DNA from: Onthophagus taurus
Taxonomy: Eukaryota; Arthropoda; Insecta; Coleoptera; Scarabaeidae
Length of the DNA: 64,000 nt
Reading direction: 5' to 3'
Assembly: GCF_036711975.1 (NCBI RefSeq)
Contig: NC_091967.1
Location: 2,542,001-2,606,000, forward strand
The notes beneath the pieces were generated by a model. The model saw only the letters and a list, made by a program, of their open reading frames with translations. It had not been told where the DNA came from and did no database searches. Shown one piece after another: positions 36,116 through 49,000 of this stretch. The stretch's first letter is position 1. Each line of letters opens with the position of its first letter. The position numbers and the translations under genes are program-made.

Positions 36116-36475
36116 TCTTATTGTTTTAGAATAAAATTAAAAATAAACTCTTATTTTAGGGTCGTCGAAGAAATTAAATTTACAGTTTCCTGTAAATTAC
36201 GCTACTATTGCTAAAAATTAAAAAAACATATTTCTCCAATCCAAAACAATGCAATTCATTAAATATTTCCGTATTAACAGTTGGTGTAATAAACATAATT
36301 ATTTGTTTTTAAATACCAGAAAAATAATACCGCCTAATTTAAATACCAACCCGTAATTTACAGGAAACTGTAAATTTAATTTTTTCGACAAAACTAGATT
36401 TTGGAGGAATATTATAAAAAAAGTTATTTTATTCTATTATTTTATTCGTTTTACATTTATTCTAAAACAATAAGA
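36116..36475. mobile_element. Foldback MITE, about 360 bp
   Basis: TCTTATTGTTTTAGAATAAA at the left is inverted at the right end, and TTACAGTTTCCTGTAAATTA appears inside both arms in opposite directions. Half an element is present at 24135-24260. Confidence 0.55.
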
Positions 36476-36639
36476 ATTTTGTACACGACTACCTTATAAT
36501 ATATACCTTATGAATGAGTTTTCTAAAACAAAATGGTTGTCATTATTCACGGAGTGAAAAAAAAACGTTCAAAAAACGTCAATTTAATTCAATTTTTTAG
36601 GAGTTTCTAAATGTTTGACATTAAAAAAACCTAAACAAA

Positions 36640-36830
36640 TTCCTTTTTTTATATGATTTAAGCATAAATTAATTAATTTTCGTAAAGAAAACGACGTTTT
36701 ATAAAACTGACACTTAATTTTGACAAATTGTTGTGAAGTTGGTTACAGTTAGTAACATTGAATTTGTGTCACATTGACGTTTAACCTTTATTCAAAAATT
36801 TATTTAAAAAATAAATTTATGGAATCAATT
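36640..36830. repeat. Inverse copy of 9340-9540
   Basis: TTCGTAAAGAAAACGACGTT, GAAGTTGGTTACAGTTAGTA and TTTGTGTCACATTGACGTTT are the reverse complement of the repeat at 9.3-9.5 kb. No coding capacity. Confidence 0.6.
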
Positions 36831-36861
36831 TTAATAATCGTGGACAAAGTATAGTATTCTA

Positions 36862-36966
36862 CTCGTATATAATGAGCTATTATTCACTCAGGTTAATTAT
36901 GCCACTCGCTACGCTGGTGACATAAACTTAACCTTCGTGAATAATAGCCCTCATTATATGCTCATA
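36862..36966. repeat. Near-perfect 100-bp inverted repeat (long hairpin)
   Basis: AATGAGCTATTATTCAC...AGGTTAATTATG pairs with CATAAACTTAACCT...GTGAATAATAGCCCTCATT around a central CACTCGCTACGCTGGTG. The stem is about 45 bp with few mismatches, flanked by ATAT on both sides. It looks like a tiny palindromic MITE. Confidence 0.7.
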
Positions 36967-37439
36967 TAATAATATACTATTTTTTGTTTGGTAACTAAAT
37001 TATAATACTTGATTACATATTTCTGGTAAATAACATAATAAAATTTCCATATTTAAAATATTTGAGAAAAAGAGAGTTAGAAAATCTGAAACTAGAACTC
37101 TTTCTTTTAAGATGAGTACCAATAAATACATTAAATATTTCCGTTTGAGAAGAAAATGTGGATAAAATGTCATCGAAAGGAGAAGCCATTTCCAATAAAG
37201 ATTGGATACAACGAAAGCTAATGTATTGTGGTTTACCACTTTTAATTGTTTCTGCGTGATTCCTAAAAGGCTTCGTTAACGATTGCGCGGTATCAACACG
37301 AAGAAAGATTCATCATCTAGTTAAGTTTTACGTTTTTCGAAATTATTTAATTGTGGTCTGCGATTTTGATACAAAGTGAAAACTTAAAAAAAATGGACCG
37401 CAAGCAACATCGATTTAATAAAATAACATCGTATTTATC
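36967..37439. other. Intronic stretch, no gene supported
   Basis: AT-rich. A minus-strand frame at 37000-37239 has a hydrophobic composition without a recognisable domain and is most likely chance. Confidence 0.3.
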
Positions 37440-38188
37440 ATCCTAAGCCGAGGTTGGCCGCCGTCGAGGTATAACACTGTGCTGATATTAAATGTGGCGC
37501 CTCGGCCATAAGTGACCTTGACTTAATAAAATAACATGGTATTTTTCACCATAACTAACGATAAGACAAGATCACTTGCAGCCGAGGAGCTACAATTGAT
37601 ATCATATTGAACATCACACAGGCCCACTTTTACTACCTCTTGATAAATTTATCCGATAGATAAATCCAGCTCTTAACCAATGAGCCGTAACCATGGCAAC
37701 TATCCTCTAGATAGTTTATCAGGAGGATGGTAAAAGTGGGCCGCAGTGTAATATTTCGGCCTTACCTACCTCGGCTTAATAAAATTAATAAAACCCAACC
37801 CAACCCAAGGTCACTTGCGGCCGAGGACACATTTAATACCAGCACATAGTGTAGATAACTGAAAGTATCAAATTACAATAATTGGTATCATATTAAATAT
37901 CATACACTGTGATGCCTCGTCCGCAAAAGATCTACAACTTCACCTGATAAAGCCGAGAAATAACAGTGATAATTCTCGTGCAACAATTTAAATTGTCAAA
38001 GTTTATTGCGCCTTATTTAAGCTTTTCACTAAATTCACTTAGTTACAGCTGTTTTAAACACTCTCATTGATTAATTGATACATTTCTATCAGATCAATTT
38101 AACACAGAGAGTTAGGACAAGATCTAGGTAATCAATTACGGGGTTATAAAGTCTGTAGGGTTTACAAATGTTTCAAATTTTTATTTAA
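37440..38188. repeat. Cluster of GCCGAGG-motif repeats with a nested 120-bp palindrome
   Basis: Short G+C-rich blocks of the type AAGCCGAGGTTGGCC, CCTCGGCCATAAGTGACCTT and TCACTTGCGGCCGAGG recur in both orientations, separated by about 100 bp of AT-rich DNA. 37622-37741 has inverted ends GGCCCACTTTTACTACC and GGATGGTAAAAGTGGGCC. Related GCGGGCGAGG blocks recur at 55.28, 58.5-58.7 and 60.4-60.5 kb. Confidence 0.5.
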
Positions 38189-40416
38189 CCCTTTGTGTCC
38201 CGACGGTACTTTAAAGTACCGGTAATTTTAAACACTCATTTTAAACTGTAGTTATCTATTCGGCGTATTTAGAGCTGTCGGTACTTTCTACTATACAAGT
38301 GTATACAAGAAATAATCTGTATAAAAAACGTCGCATTCCGCACTGTAGGATTTTTAGGTACACTTTAAACTTATTCATCCAGATGTGAGGTTAGAAGTTT
38401 AGTGAAAAGTGGTGCTGTTGAATTTTGTTGTTCAAGAAGGTATTTCTTTGATAAATGGTTATTAAGTGTGATTATTACAGATCATTTTAAAAAGAAAACG
38501 TTGAGCTTAAATTTAAAATAAGTCCCATTCCTTAATTTCAATAAACATGGTTTCTAAGAATTTTTAAATTAGCATCTTTTTTGACTCTTTTAAATGTAAG
38601 TGTTGTTTCAACATTTTTTTTCTTAATATTTTTCCAATCCAACCCAATAATTATTATACATCATTTTAAAGAGAAAGCTTTGAGCTTTAATTTAGAATAA
38701 GTCTCATTCTTTAATTTCAATAAATACGGCTTCTAGGAATTTTTTAAATTAACATCTTTTTTGACACTTTTAGGTTATACGAAAATGTAAGTTTTGTTTC
38801 AACATGTATTTTGTCAATATTTTTCCAATCCAACCCAACAATTATTATACATCATTTTAAAGAGAAAGCTTTGAGCTTTAATTTAGAACAAGTCTCATTC
38901 CTTAATTTCAATAAATACGGCTTCCAGGAGTTTTTAAATCAGCATCTTTTTTGATAGTTTTCGGTTATACGAAAATGTAAGTTTTGTTTCAACATTTTTT
39001 TTCTCAATATTTTTCCAATCCAACCCAACAATTATTATACATCATTTTAAAGAGAAAGCTTTGAGCTTTAATTTAGAATAAGTCTCATTCCTTAATTTCA
39101 ATAAATACGGCTTCCAGGAGTTTTTAAATCAGCATCTTTTTTGACACTTTTAGGTTATACGAAAATGTAAGTTTTGTTTCAACATGTTTTTTGTCAATAT
39201 TTTTCCAATCCAACCCAACAATTATTATACATGATTTTAAAGAGAAAGCTTTGAGCTTTAATTTAGAATAAGTCTCATTCTTTAATTTCAATAAATACGG
39301 CTTCCAGGAGTTTTTAAATTAGCATCTTTTTTGACACTTTTGGGTTATACGAAAATGTTAGTTTTGTTTCAACATGTTTTTTGTCAATATTTTTCCAATC
39401 CAACCCAACAATTATTATACATCATTTTAAAAAGAAAGCTTTGAGCTTTAATTTAGAATAAGTCTCATTCTTTAATTTCAATAAATACGGCTTCCAGGAA
39501 TTTTTAAATTAGCATCTTTTTTGACACTTTTGGGTTATACGAAAATGTTAGTTTTGTTTCAACATGTTTTTTGTCAATATTTTTCCAATCCAACCCAACA
39601 ATTATTATACATCATTTTAAAGAGAAAGCTTTGAGCTTTAATTTAGAACAAGTCTCATTCCTTAATTTCAATAAATACGGCTTCCAGGAGTTTTTAAATC
39701 AGCATCTTTTTTGATAGTTTTAGGTTATACGAAAATGTAAGTTTTGTTTCAACATTTTTTTTCTCATTATTTTTCCAATCCAACCCAACAATTATTATAC
39801 ATCATTTTAAAGAGAAAGCTTTGAGCTTTAATTTAGAATAAGTCTCATTCTTTAATTTCAATAAATACGGCTTCCAGGAATTTTTAAATTAGCATCTTTT
39901 TTGACACTTTTGGGTTATACGAAAATGTTAGTTTTGTTTCAACATGTTTTTTGTCAATATTTTTCCAATCCAACCCAACAATTATTATACATCATTTTAA
40001 AAAGAAAGCTTTGAGCTTTAATTTAGAATAAGTCTCATTCTTTAATTTCAATAAATACGGCTTCCAGGAATTTTTAAATTAGCATCTTTTTTGACTACTT
40101 TACTTACTTTATTGAGTTTTACTCAATACTCTTTTTCTCAATATTTTTTTAATTCAACCCATCTATTGTTATACATCGGTTTAAACAGAAAGCTTCAAGC
40201 TTCAATTTAAAATAAGTTTTATTTCTTAATTTCAATAAACACGGTTTCCAGGAATTTTTGAATTAGCATCTTTTTTGACACTTAGACTATGCGAAAATAG
40301 GGGGAATGCATATTTTGCTAAAATTTTATTCCAAAGGCCTTTACTGAGTGTATTTTGATAGCGTTTTAATTCTGTCACAAAGTTTCAAAATGTTTGACTT
40401 CTTGGGACACAAAGGG
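38189..40416. mobile_element. piggyBac-like non-autonomous element carrying a satellite array
   Basis: The ends CCCTTTGTGTCCC and GGGACACAAAGGG are perfect inverted repeats of 13 bp, flanked by TTAA on both sides (38185-38188 and 40417-40420), as in piggyBac insertions. There is a subterminal palindrome GGTACTTTAAAGTACC. Most of the 2.2-kb interior is a 190-bp tandem repeat. No transposase is present. Confidence 0.85.
38450..40290. repeat. 190-bp satellite array inside the piggyBac-like element
   Basis: The landmark TTTTCCAATCCAACCC starts at 38630, 38821, 39011, 39201, 39391, 39581, 39771 and 39961, a spacing of 190 (first interval 191), with a degraded copy near 40145. Inner copies are nearly identical; outer ones diverge. 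Each unit has TTATACATCATTTTAAA and ATACGGCTTCCAGGA segments and no coding frame. Confidence 0.92.
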
Positions 40417-42366
40417 TTAAATAATAAAAAAATAATAGTAATAAATGAGGCCCGGACGACTTTCACCATCTCTTCTAACTGGCTATAAATGCTATTCCGT
40501 ACGCCACACGACGACGTTTAAAGATGTTTTAAGAGATTTAAGACATTTAACCGAGATGATATTTAGACATTCCCAGGCGAGATTAGTCGATTTCTAAGAC
40601 ACGATTTGCGTCAAATGGTCATATTAAATGCTAAAGTTGATTGGAAACACATAATTCAACTTAATTTTCTACGATTTCTGCGCGAATACTTGCAATATCC
40701 AATAAATTCTAATTGACAAGATAAAAATCTTTCCAAGAATATGAGTTTGAATTTGACATTTAAAAGCTGCCGTTTAAAAAATTCGCCTAATTTACAAAAA
40801 CAATCAACTATTAATTAAGAAAGAATTATATTCACATAGTTGTATCGTGAAAATAACCAATTAAATCCATTTTAAAAAGTATCTAAACGTTCCTATCTAT
40901 CACACTCTAGTTAGCATTCGGGTAACAAAACGAAAATCACTTTTTTTCTCGCTCCATGTAAATTAACGTGTATCTAAAGTGCTCCTTTTTGATTAATCAA
41001 AATCACAAGATCAACGAAATGAGTTAGTTTTAACTTTCTCCGTTTAAACGTCAATTTAAAATTGTGTTCCTCCTTCGTTTTCAGTTCGGGTTCAAACGTT
41101 AAAGACCAAAAACGACTTGACAGGGTCAAACATTTAAACAACAGGTTTCGGTTGAACGATTCCGCAAATTATCTCGTATACAAGAATCGAAGCCCACCAC
41201 CGCTGTTACTCTTCCTCGGTGGTTTTGAAAATAAAAAGTTTTTCCATCGGATAAGTAGTGATCCTGTTGTCCCGTTGTGCACGTTGGGGAAACGCGACCC
41301 GAATAAATACATCACACGACGTGAAAGTGCGCCTTGCCGAAGCGGAGAGCACCTTTTAGGGTTTTATTTAAAAAGGGGTCTACTTGATAGCACACTTCTT
41401 TTCATATAACGGTCTCGCAAATTCCAATCAATAAGAATCTTTTAATTAACAAGTATGTGATTCAATTTAATTAATTAAACTAATTTACTAATTAATAACT
41501 ACTTCATTTTGATTTAGGCGATTAATTCTGATTCATTTTTGCGCTAAAGGTAAATACCCTTTTGAATATACCCAGAAAACAAATCAGGTCATAACCAAGT
41601 AGAGAAGGTACACACCCAAAAATACCGAAGAACCGTCGAGTTCCAGGTCAGTAACGTTTCACAAAATAAAAATCGCGAAAGAGATTGCAACAAACGTTCA
41701 AACCAAATCAATCCATTCATTTCTAAATACTACGACTTGTAAAGAAAACCACGATTTAATACAAAGATTAATGTTAAAAGCAAAAAATTCGAACAAAAAA
41801 GAAGGTAAGATCAACGACCTGACATTAAACCCCTCGACTTCTTCGTCTTGGTTCTCTTTTACTATTACTGTGCTATTACTACGTCTCGCTCGTTCTTTGA
41901 TTAAAAACTTTTTCTTCGTCGTGAGCGGGCGAACTTACGATGACTCATCGCCCGGTTATGAATGAACTTTTAAGTTTTAGTTTTATGAGAACTTACAATT
42001 AACGATATAATTATATAATAATTTAAATAACTAATTGTAATTTGTGAGATTCGCGTTAATTTTTTGATGAGTGTTTTAATTCGAATGAAACGTTTTGTGC
42101 ATTTTAAAGATTTTGATTAGATTTGGTTCTCTCTTTCTCAAGATCGTTTTTCCCCTTCTACCGGAGAAACACGAAATCTAATAATTTTCGATCGCTTTTA
42201 CCAATTACCAGCAACCTTTCCCATTGTATCTTTCGAGAGTGAACGCTTTCAATCTACAATAACGATCCGAAAAGAACGTCTGCGTTTTTTTTCCTTATTC
42301 TTCTTCGTCTTTGCAAGGTGTCAAGTTTTTTCCAGTCATTTTTTTCTTTTTCGTTTTTAATCCGAC
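40417..42366. other. Unique intronic region with CpG-richer promoter-like patches
   Basis: 41040-41420 and 41780-42330 are richer in CG dinucleotides than the surrounding DNA. A plus-strand frame (41062-41409, PPPLLLFLGG...) shows no known domain. On the minus strand, ATG AGT CAT C followed by GTAAGT (41948-41939) is a possible fourth CDR2 first exon in the required phase, but it encodes only three residues. I consider this a possible promoter region. Confidence 0.25.
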
Positions 42367-42513
42367 ATGTTACGTTCTCTGCGTTCATTCTTTGTCGTAC
42401 TCCTTCTTCTCATGTAAGTAGAGTTAAGGTTCTCAAGACCCGTACCTCATGTATAATACATGATGATTTTAACGACCTTATGCAGAATACCGTGGGATCG
42501 GAAGAAGGATTAA
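42367..42513 (+). CDS. Candidate signal-peptide exon or tiny secreted peptide, uncertain
   Basis: ATG at 42367 opens MLRSLRSFFVVLLLL, a good signal-peptide core, and ends in a strong CAT|GTAAGT donor after 42413. The nearest acceptor (TTATGCAG, 42485) gives a 72-bp intron and a stop at 42513, a 24-residue product ending IPWDRKKD. The exon could instead belong to a longer gene with a distant next exon. There is no homology to lean on. Confidence 0.25.
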
Positions 42514-43149
42514 AAAAATTGTTAAAGGTTCAGCTTTGAATAGTGAGTTTTATTAAAAAAATTGTATATGTGCAATTACTAAGAACCCCCCGCTGAAAAT
42601 ATTAATTATATTTGACAGGAGTTAACTTAAGAGTATAAAAATTGGTCAAGATCAAATATTAAATATTTAAAATTTATGGTCTTTTGTAATATTTGTTTTT
42701 AATGTAAGAATGAGTAAAAAACTTTGAAAAGGTAATAAACCGCTCAAAGTACACATTCGATGGTTTAACGAGTAACGATTTAAGCATATCGCGATAAAAA
42801 GAGTAATTCATGCGAAACTTAATGTAGTATAAACCATAATTGCAGCAAATCTGGATATAACGTTAGAAATAACCATAAAGGATACTAGATTTGAGCCATC
42901 TAGTTTCAATGATTCAATTTATTGAGATATTTTAGATTGTATTGCACAGATTTATTAGGGTCTTATAGCTATGAAGATCACCAGTTTTGAAGAGAGTGGC
43001 CGGAGACTGAGACGATTGAAGCATCGAGAAGGTCAATAACGATACCATAAAATATATTTCGATAAGACAAAAATACTTGCAAGAGCAGCCACATCATCAT
43101 GTATGAAGTTATCCGAACCTAAAAGATTTGACTGGACTGGCATACCGAT
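42514..43149. other. Intronic stretch, nothing recognised
   Basis: AT-rich, no coding frame or repeat end noted; 43020-43149 leads into the tandem repeat. Confidence 0.3.
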
Positions 43150-45290
43150 CGCGGCAATTAGCGAATAGTAGTTAGTTAAAAGTAGTAATTGCTGCTGTAA
43201 GGAGTTCAAAATTGAGTTAATTACAAGATCCAGTTAATGCAAGAATTTTGTCATTGTGCAAAATTTTGCCACTTGTATGCAGAAGATAAGATACTGCTTG
43301 TAGAAGACAAGATTTTTATTGGAGAAGACCATAATATGCTAATAAAAGATACTACTTGGAATAGACTCCATATTGCTTGAAGAACACTGGATATTGCTTA
43401 ATGAAGGTACTGCTAATAATAGACAACATACAAAATTCTCATTGTTGAAGTCTAAATATAGATACTGTTAATAAAAGAACAAATCTAAATGTTGATCAAA
43501 GACTATACGCTGTTTGACACCTTGAAGAAGATCACATATTACTTGAATATGCAAAAGACTAGAGTTGCTGTACACTGTTTAACGCTTGACTAAGATCACA
43601 TACTGCTTAAACTAAATAACATTTATTATTTGATAATTGAATACTCATTACAAAATACTTGAATTTGGTAATAATAGAGTACAGACAGCTTGAAAATCAC
43701 GAATTTATCATTGCAAAAGACTAGATACTGCTATTAAAATACTAGATACTACTTGAAGAAGACTAGGTACTGCTTGAATAATGCAGAAGACTAGATGAAC
43801 CTTGCAGAAACGTAAGTGCTGCTCTACACAATATACTAATCGCGGCAATTAGCGAATAGTAGTTAGTTAAAAGTAGTAATTGCTGCTGTAAGGAGTTCAA
43901 AATTGAGTTGATTCGTACACAGCAATTGCAGCTTTGTCGCAGCTTAAGAGGTTACAAGATCCAGCTAATGCAAGAATTTGGTCATTGTGCAAAATTTTGC
44001 CACTTGTGTGCAGAAGATAAGATACTGCTTGTAGAAGACAAGATTTTTATTGGAGAAGACCAAAATATGCTAATAAAAGATACTACTTGGAATAGACTAC
44101 ATATTGCTTGAAGAACACTAGATATTGCTTAATGAAGATACTGCTAATAATAGACAACATACAAAATTCTCATTGTTGAAGACTAAATATAGATACTGTT
44201 CATGAAAGAACAAATCTAAATGTTGATCAAAGACTATACGCTGTTTGACACCTTGAAGAAGATCACATATTACTTGAATATGCAAAAGACTAGATTTGCT
44301 GTACACTGTTTATCGCTTGACTAAGATCACATACTGCTTAAACTAAATAACATTTATTATTTGATAATTGAATACTCATTACAAAATACTTGAATTTGGT
44401 AATAATAGAGTACAGACAGCTTGAAAATCACGAATTTATCATTGCAAAAGACTAGATACTGCGATTAAAATACTAGATACTACTTGAAGAAGACTAGGTA
44501 CTGCTTGAATAATGCAGAAGACTAGATGATCTTGCAGAAACGTAAGTGCTGCTCTACACAATATACTAATCGCGGCAATTAGCGAATAGTAGTTAGTTAA
44601 AAGTAGTAATTGCTGCTGTAAGGAGTTCAAAATTGAGTTGATTCGTACACAGCAATTGCAGCTTTGTCGCAGCTTAAGAGGTTACAAGATCCAGCTAATG
44701 CAAGAATTTGGTCATTGTGCAAAATTTTGCCACTTGTGTGCAGAAGATAAGATACTGCTTGTAGAAGACAAGATTTTTATTGGAGAAGACCATAATATGC
44801 TAATAAAAGATACTACTTGGAATAGACTCCATATTGCTTGAAGAACACTGGATATTGCTTAATGAAGGTACTGCTAATAATAGACAACATACAAAATTCT
44901 CATTGTTGAAGTCTAAATATAGATACTGTTAATGAAAGAACAAATCTAAATGTTGATCAAAGACTATACGCTGTTTGACACCTTGAAGAAGATCACATAT
45001 TAGTTGAATATGCAAAAGACTAGATTTGCTGTATACTGTTTATCGCTTGACTAATTGTAAGATCACATACTGCTTAAACTAAATAACATTTATTATTTGA
45101 TAATTGAATACTCATTACAAAATACTTTAATCTGGTAATAATAGAGTACAGACAGCTTGAAAATCACGAAATTATCATTGCAAAAGACTAGATACTGCTA
45201 TTAAAATACTAGATACTACTTGAAGAAGACTAGGTACTGCTTGAATAATGCAGAAGACTACACAATATACTACTAATTCATTAAGATCGT
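43150..45290. repeat. Three-copy tandem repeat, 690-730-bp unit
   Basis: The block CGCGGCAATTAGCGAATAGT starts at 43150, 43841 and 44571. Copy 1 lacks about 40 bp (GATTCGTACACAGCAATTGC...) that copies 2 and 3 share. Copies are about 95% alike. Each is itself built from degenerate short repeats of the GAAGACTAGATACTGCTT type. Apparent small frames repeat with the unit and are not genes. Confidence 0.88.
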
Positions 45291-46051
45291 GTATCGATTG
45301 AATATTGTCAAAAAGTGTACGCTTATTGCAGAACACTAGAAACTACTAATAAAGGACTAGATATTACTTGTAGAAATCGAGATTCTTATTACAGAAGATA
45401 TATACTACTAATAAAAGATTAGATACTACTTGAAAAAAAAATAGGTACTGCTAGAAGAAGAGTACACGTAGATTGTTGCTTATTGAAGACCACATATTGC
45501 TTCAGTAATGCATAAGATTAGATTTTTATTGCAGAAGATTAGATACTGCTTGCCGAAGATTACTTGACTAATAAAGAATGGCTCCCAAGTGTCACATACT
45601 GAAAAATTTGAACTTTTATACAGGGTGTCACACAAAAAACGCCCCAAGCTGTAACTCTGTCATTTATATTCCGATTTTCATGACCGAGGCATCAAATGAA
45701 ATGGTTTGATGAATACTATGGTTCATGCTACAAATAAATTTTTTTCAAGGCCATCTTCAATTTTAAGCGATTATTACCTATTGTTTTTCAAATTGCTCCG
45801 TATATTTTTCTTCACGTCATTAGATAGAGACTGTTTTGCTGAATACACTGATGTGCAATACATCCACATTCTAAATCCAACGCCATCTTCGATTTCAAGC
45901 GATTATCAACTTTTTATTTTCAAATTGCTCGGTATGTTTTTCTTCACGTTATGGGAGAGACTTTTTTCTGAGCCCATCGATCTACTACATTAACATTAAT
46001 TGTAATTTTAGCATAGAAAAACAATTAAAACATTTTCCGAACATTGTCTTA

Positions 46052-49000
46052 CAAGGGAAGTGTCACAACTGTGTCTCACCGATTTCGATGCAATTTGGTA
46101 CAGTCATAGAATGGGCCAAAATAAGGTTCGCACATTTTTTTATACGTGCGGTAAAAGCCCCTGGGGCGAGTTATAGGGGTTGAAAGTTTGGAGAAAAAGT
46201 ACGTTTTCACTTATATTTTGAAAACGAAAAGTGCTATCAAAATTTGGTAAATTGTAACTGATATTCATTTTAAAAGAGCTTTCTTTTGATGTGTCACACA
46301 TATAGCAGAGGGTTAAAAAGGGCGAACTACCCCTATTTTTTTGGAATTATTTAAAAACCACCCTATCGATTTTGGCGGCATTAAGTATACTTCTAGTGCG
46401 TTCAAAAATATTAGTTAAGGGTTTTTTCCCATTCGCCCTAGATCAACCCCAGCGAAGTTACGGGGGTTAACATGTAAGCACTTTTCGTAAGAATGATGTG
46501 ATAAAATTGTCAGGTATTTTGAAAATACTTTAAACAAAACCGTAAATTAGTCGCACAATAAAATGTTTAGTGTAAAATAAGGCATAATACACCATATAGG
46601 GGTTGTTGGGGTTATCCACCCCCTTAAAAATTAATTCTATCCCGGGCGTTATTTGTCGATTACGGCGAAATTTGGTACTGTGTTTGTTTTATATTTGAAG
46701 TAAAAATTTTTGAAAATGGTTATAAGGGTTACAAATTAGGGGTAGTTTTTTGTTTATACCTCGAAGATGAAAACTGCCATCGTAACTGTGGTATTGTTTT
46801 TTAAAAATCTATCTATCGATGTTCCACGAGGTAAACTACCCTCATTTTCTTTAAATAATAAATATAAAACTACTAGATAAATAAGATATTTTATTTATTT
46901 ATGAGTTAAAAAGCAACTGACAAAAAAAATAGTTCAATATACCAAAGAAGTTTATTCTACATTACTAATTGACGTTTTTTATGTATTATATTAATTTTCA
47001 ATATTAAATTTATTTTTATTCTACGTAGTGTTGGCAAAAATGAAAGTCGTGGAAAAAATGTTTTAAACATAAGGATTTTTTACACCATGCACATGTTATG
47101 ACCGCTATATCCCCACAGATATCACACGTTGGCTTCTCACTCGAAAAGCAAACTTCCACGGGATTTTCAAAATGGTCTGGTCTCTCCTCTATATAGCCAC
47201 TTGCAAACCATGCGTATTTAAAAACATTTATAAACCGAGGGGAAGCCAACTGGTTATGCGTCAACGATTGCAATTTTAATATGTTATCCCTCTGATGTAA
47301 ATTGACATCATACTGGTAAAGAATAATCTGATCAGAGAATCTTCTAATAAAATTTTTCCATATTCTGAAACCAAATACATCTAGGGGCTGTATTTGACCT
47401 GTTGTCCCTGCAGGTATAGATAAATGTTTAAAATTAGTACCTGATGGAGTTATTTCACTAATAACTTCAGGACAATGGCCACTCCAAGAATCTAATAATA
47501 ATAATGATTTAGAACCAGTATTTGGAAAATATACATTTTGGAGCCAATTTTTCATGTGTTCTGAAGTTAACTTTCCAGATTTTGATGCCAAAACGTATAT
47601 ATTGTCTGCTTTAAACATTGTATTTGCTACCCTCGGTCCAAAGCTGCCAGAGGGTTCTTTTAAAACAATAAAAAGTGGAGAAAGAAGTTTCCCATCAGCA
47701 GATATTACGGGTTGAATTGTGTAACTGTGCGTTGTAGATGACACCGACTGGACCACACTTTCTACGGTTTTAACTCCTAAATCGCTTAATGTTCTTCCCG
47801 AATGGAATTCCAAGTTAAAACCGCTCTGATCCGAATTGTAGGTGTTTTCAGGTCCATATATTTGGATTTGTAGCTTTGCCTCTTTAACGAAATCTTTTGC
47901 TAAAGTTTTTACTCGATCAACATTTCCAATTTGTTTTTGGGATAGAAATTTTGTTATTTTTCGGCTTACTAACCGATTTGCTTTCTTAAAACGTTGCACC
48001 CAGCTATGAGATGCTTTGAACAGTTGAGGAGATAAATTCTTTTCATTTCTAGCTTGTATAGCCCATCTGCGTATATCAATATCATGTAGTGGCAATTTAT
48101 TATCTACGGCGGCTCTCGCTTGATTAATTACAAATTCGGTAATTTCTGCTAATTTTTCTTTGTATGTCCCTCTTTCTTCAATATATTTAGACCATCTGTG
48201 CAATTGGGTCTTTGACGTTACTTTTCGGTATTTGTTTTTTACGGTTTCTAGTTTCAAATAACCTTTCTTCCCACTTGTCCAGTAATTTACCGCCTCTAAT
48301 TTGTACTCGTAGTCGATGTCATCCTTCAATGGACAATGAGCATCAGTATCTTCTACAAACCTGTCAGTTGTATCCTGGTCTTCAATAATTTGCTGACCGT
48401 CATTGATGCCATTGGATGAATCGAAAATTAATACAGTTTCGTCTTCAATTTGCATATTGTAGTCTTCCATACTTTCCATTAAAATACGCTGTATATTTTC
48501 TTTTAAACTAACTTCTGCTTCATTTACAGGAGTCTGGGGAATATTCATAACAGTAAAAACTGTCATTAGCAAATTTAAAACGTTTATTGGGTTTATTGTA
48601 ACCATTGCTTCTGTCAGTTGCTCTGAAACTAAAATCTACCCACTGGGCACACGTTCTTTTATACTAGAAAAAACTATTTTGAGAAATGACCTTTAGCAAG
48701 CGGCACTAAAAAAACAAATATTGTGCCAAAATTTTTTTGGTAGGTGTATTTTTGGCAACATTATGTAGAATAAAAATAAACTTAACAATGTTAATGATGT
48801 GATAGAGAATTTCTATTTATTCTTTCATTAATTTTCCTTTATTAATAAAGGAATTTTATAGAAGATAGGAAAAAAGTGTTAAATTAATGAAAGAATAAAT
48901 TTAACATTGAACATAAAAAACGTCAATTAGTAATGTAGAATAAACTTCTTTGGTATATTGAACTATTTTTTTTTGTCAGTTGCTTTTTAACTCATAAATA

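Noticed and set aside
41062-41409. 115-residue plus-strand frame in a CpG-richer patch
   Set aside because: Low-complexity PPPLLL section, no domain and no splice context; likely chance in 5'UTR/promoter-like DNA.
43908-44841. Duplicated 67-residue plus-strand frames (MIRTQQLQLCRSL...)
   Set aside because: The frame repeats only because the tandem repeat does; the first copy lacks the start and composition follows the short repeats.
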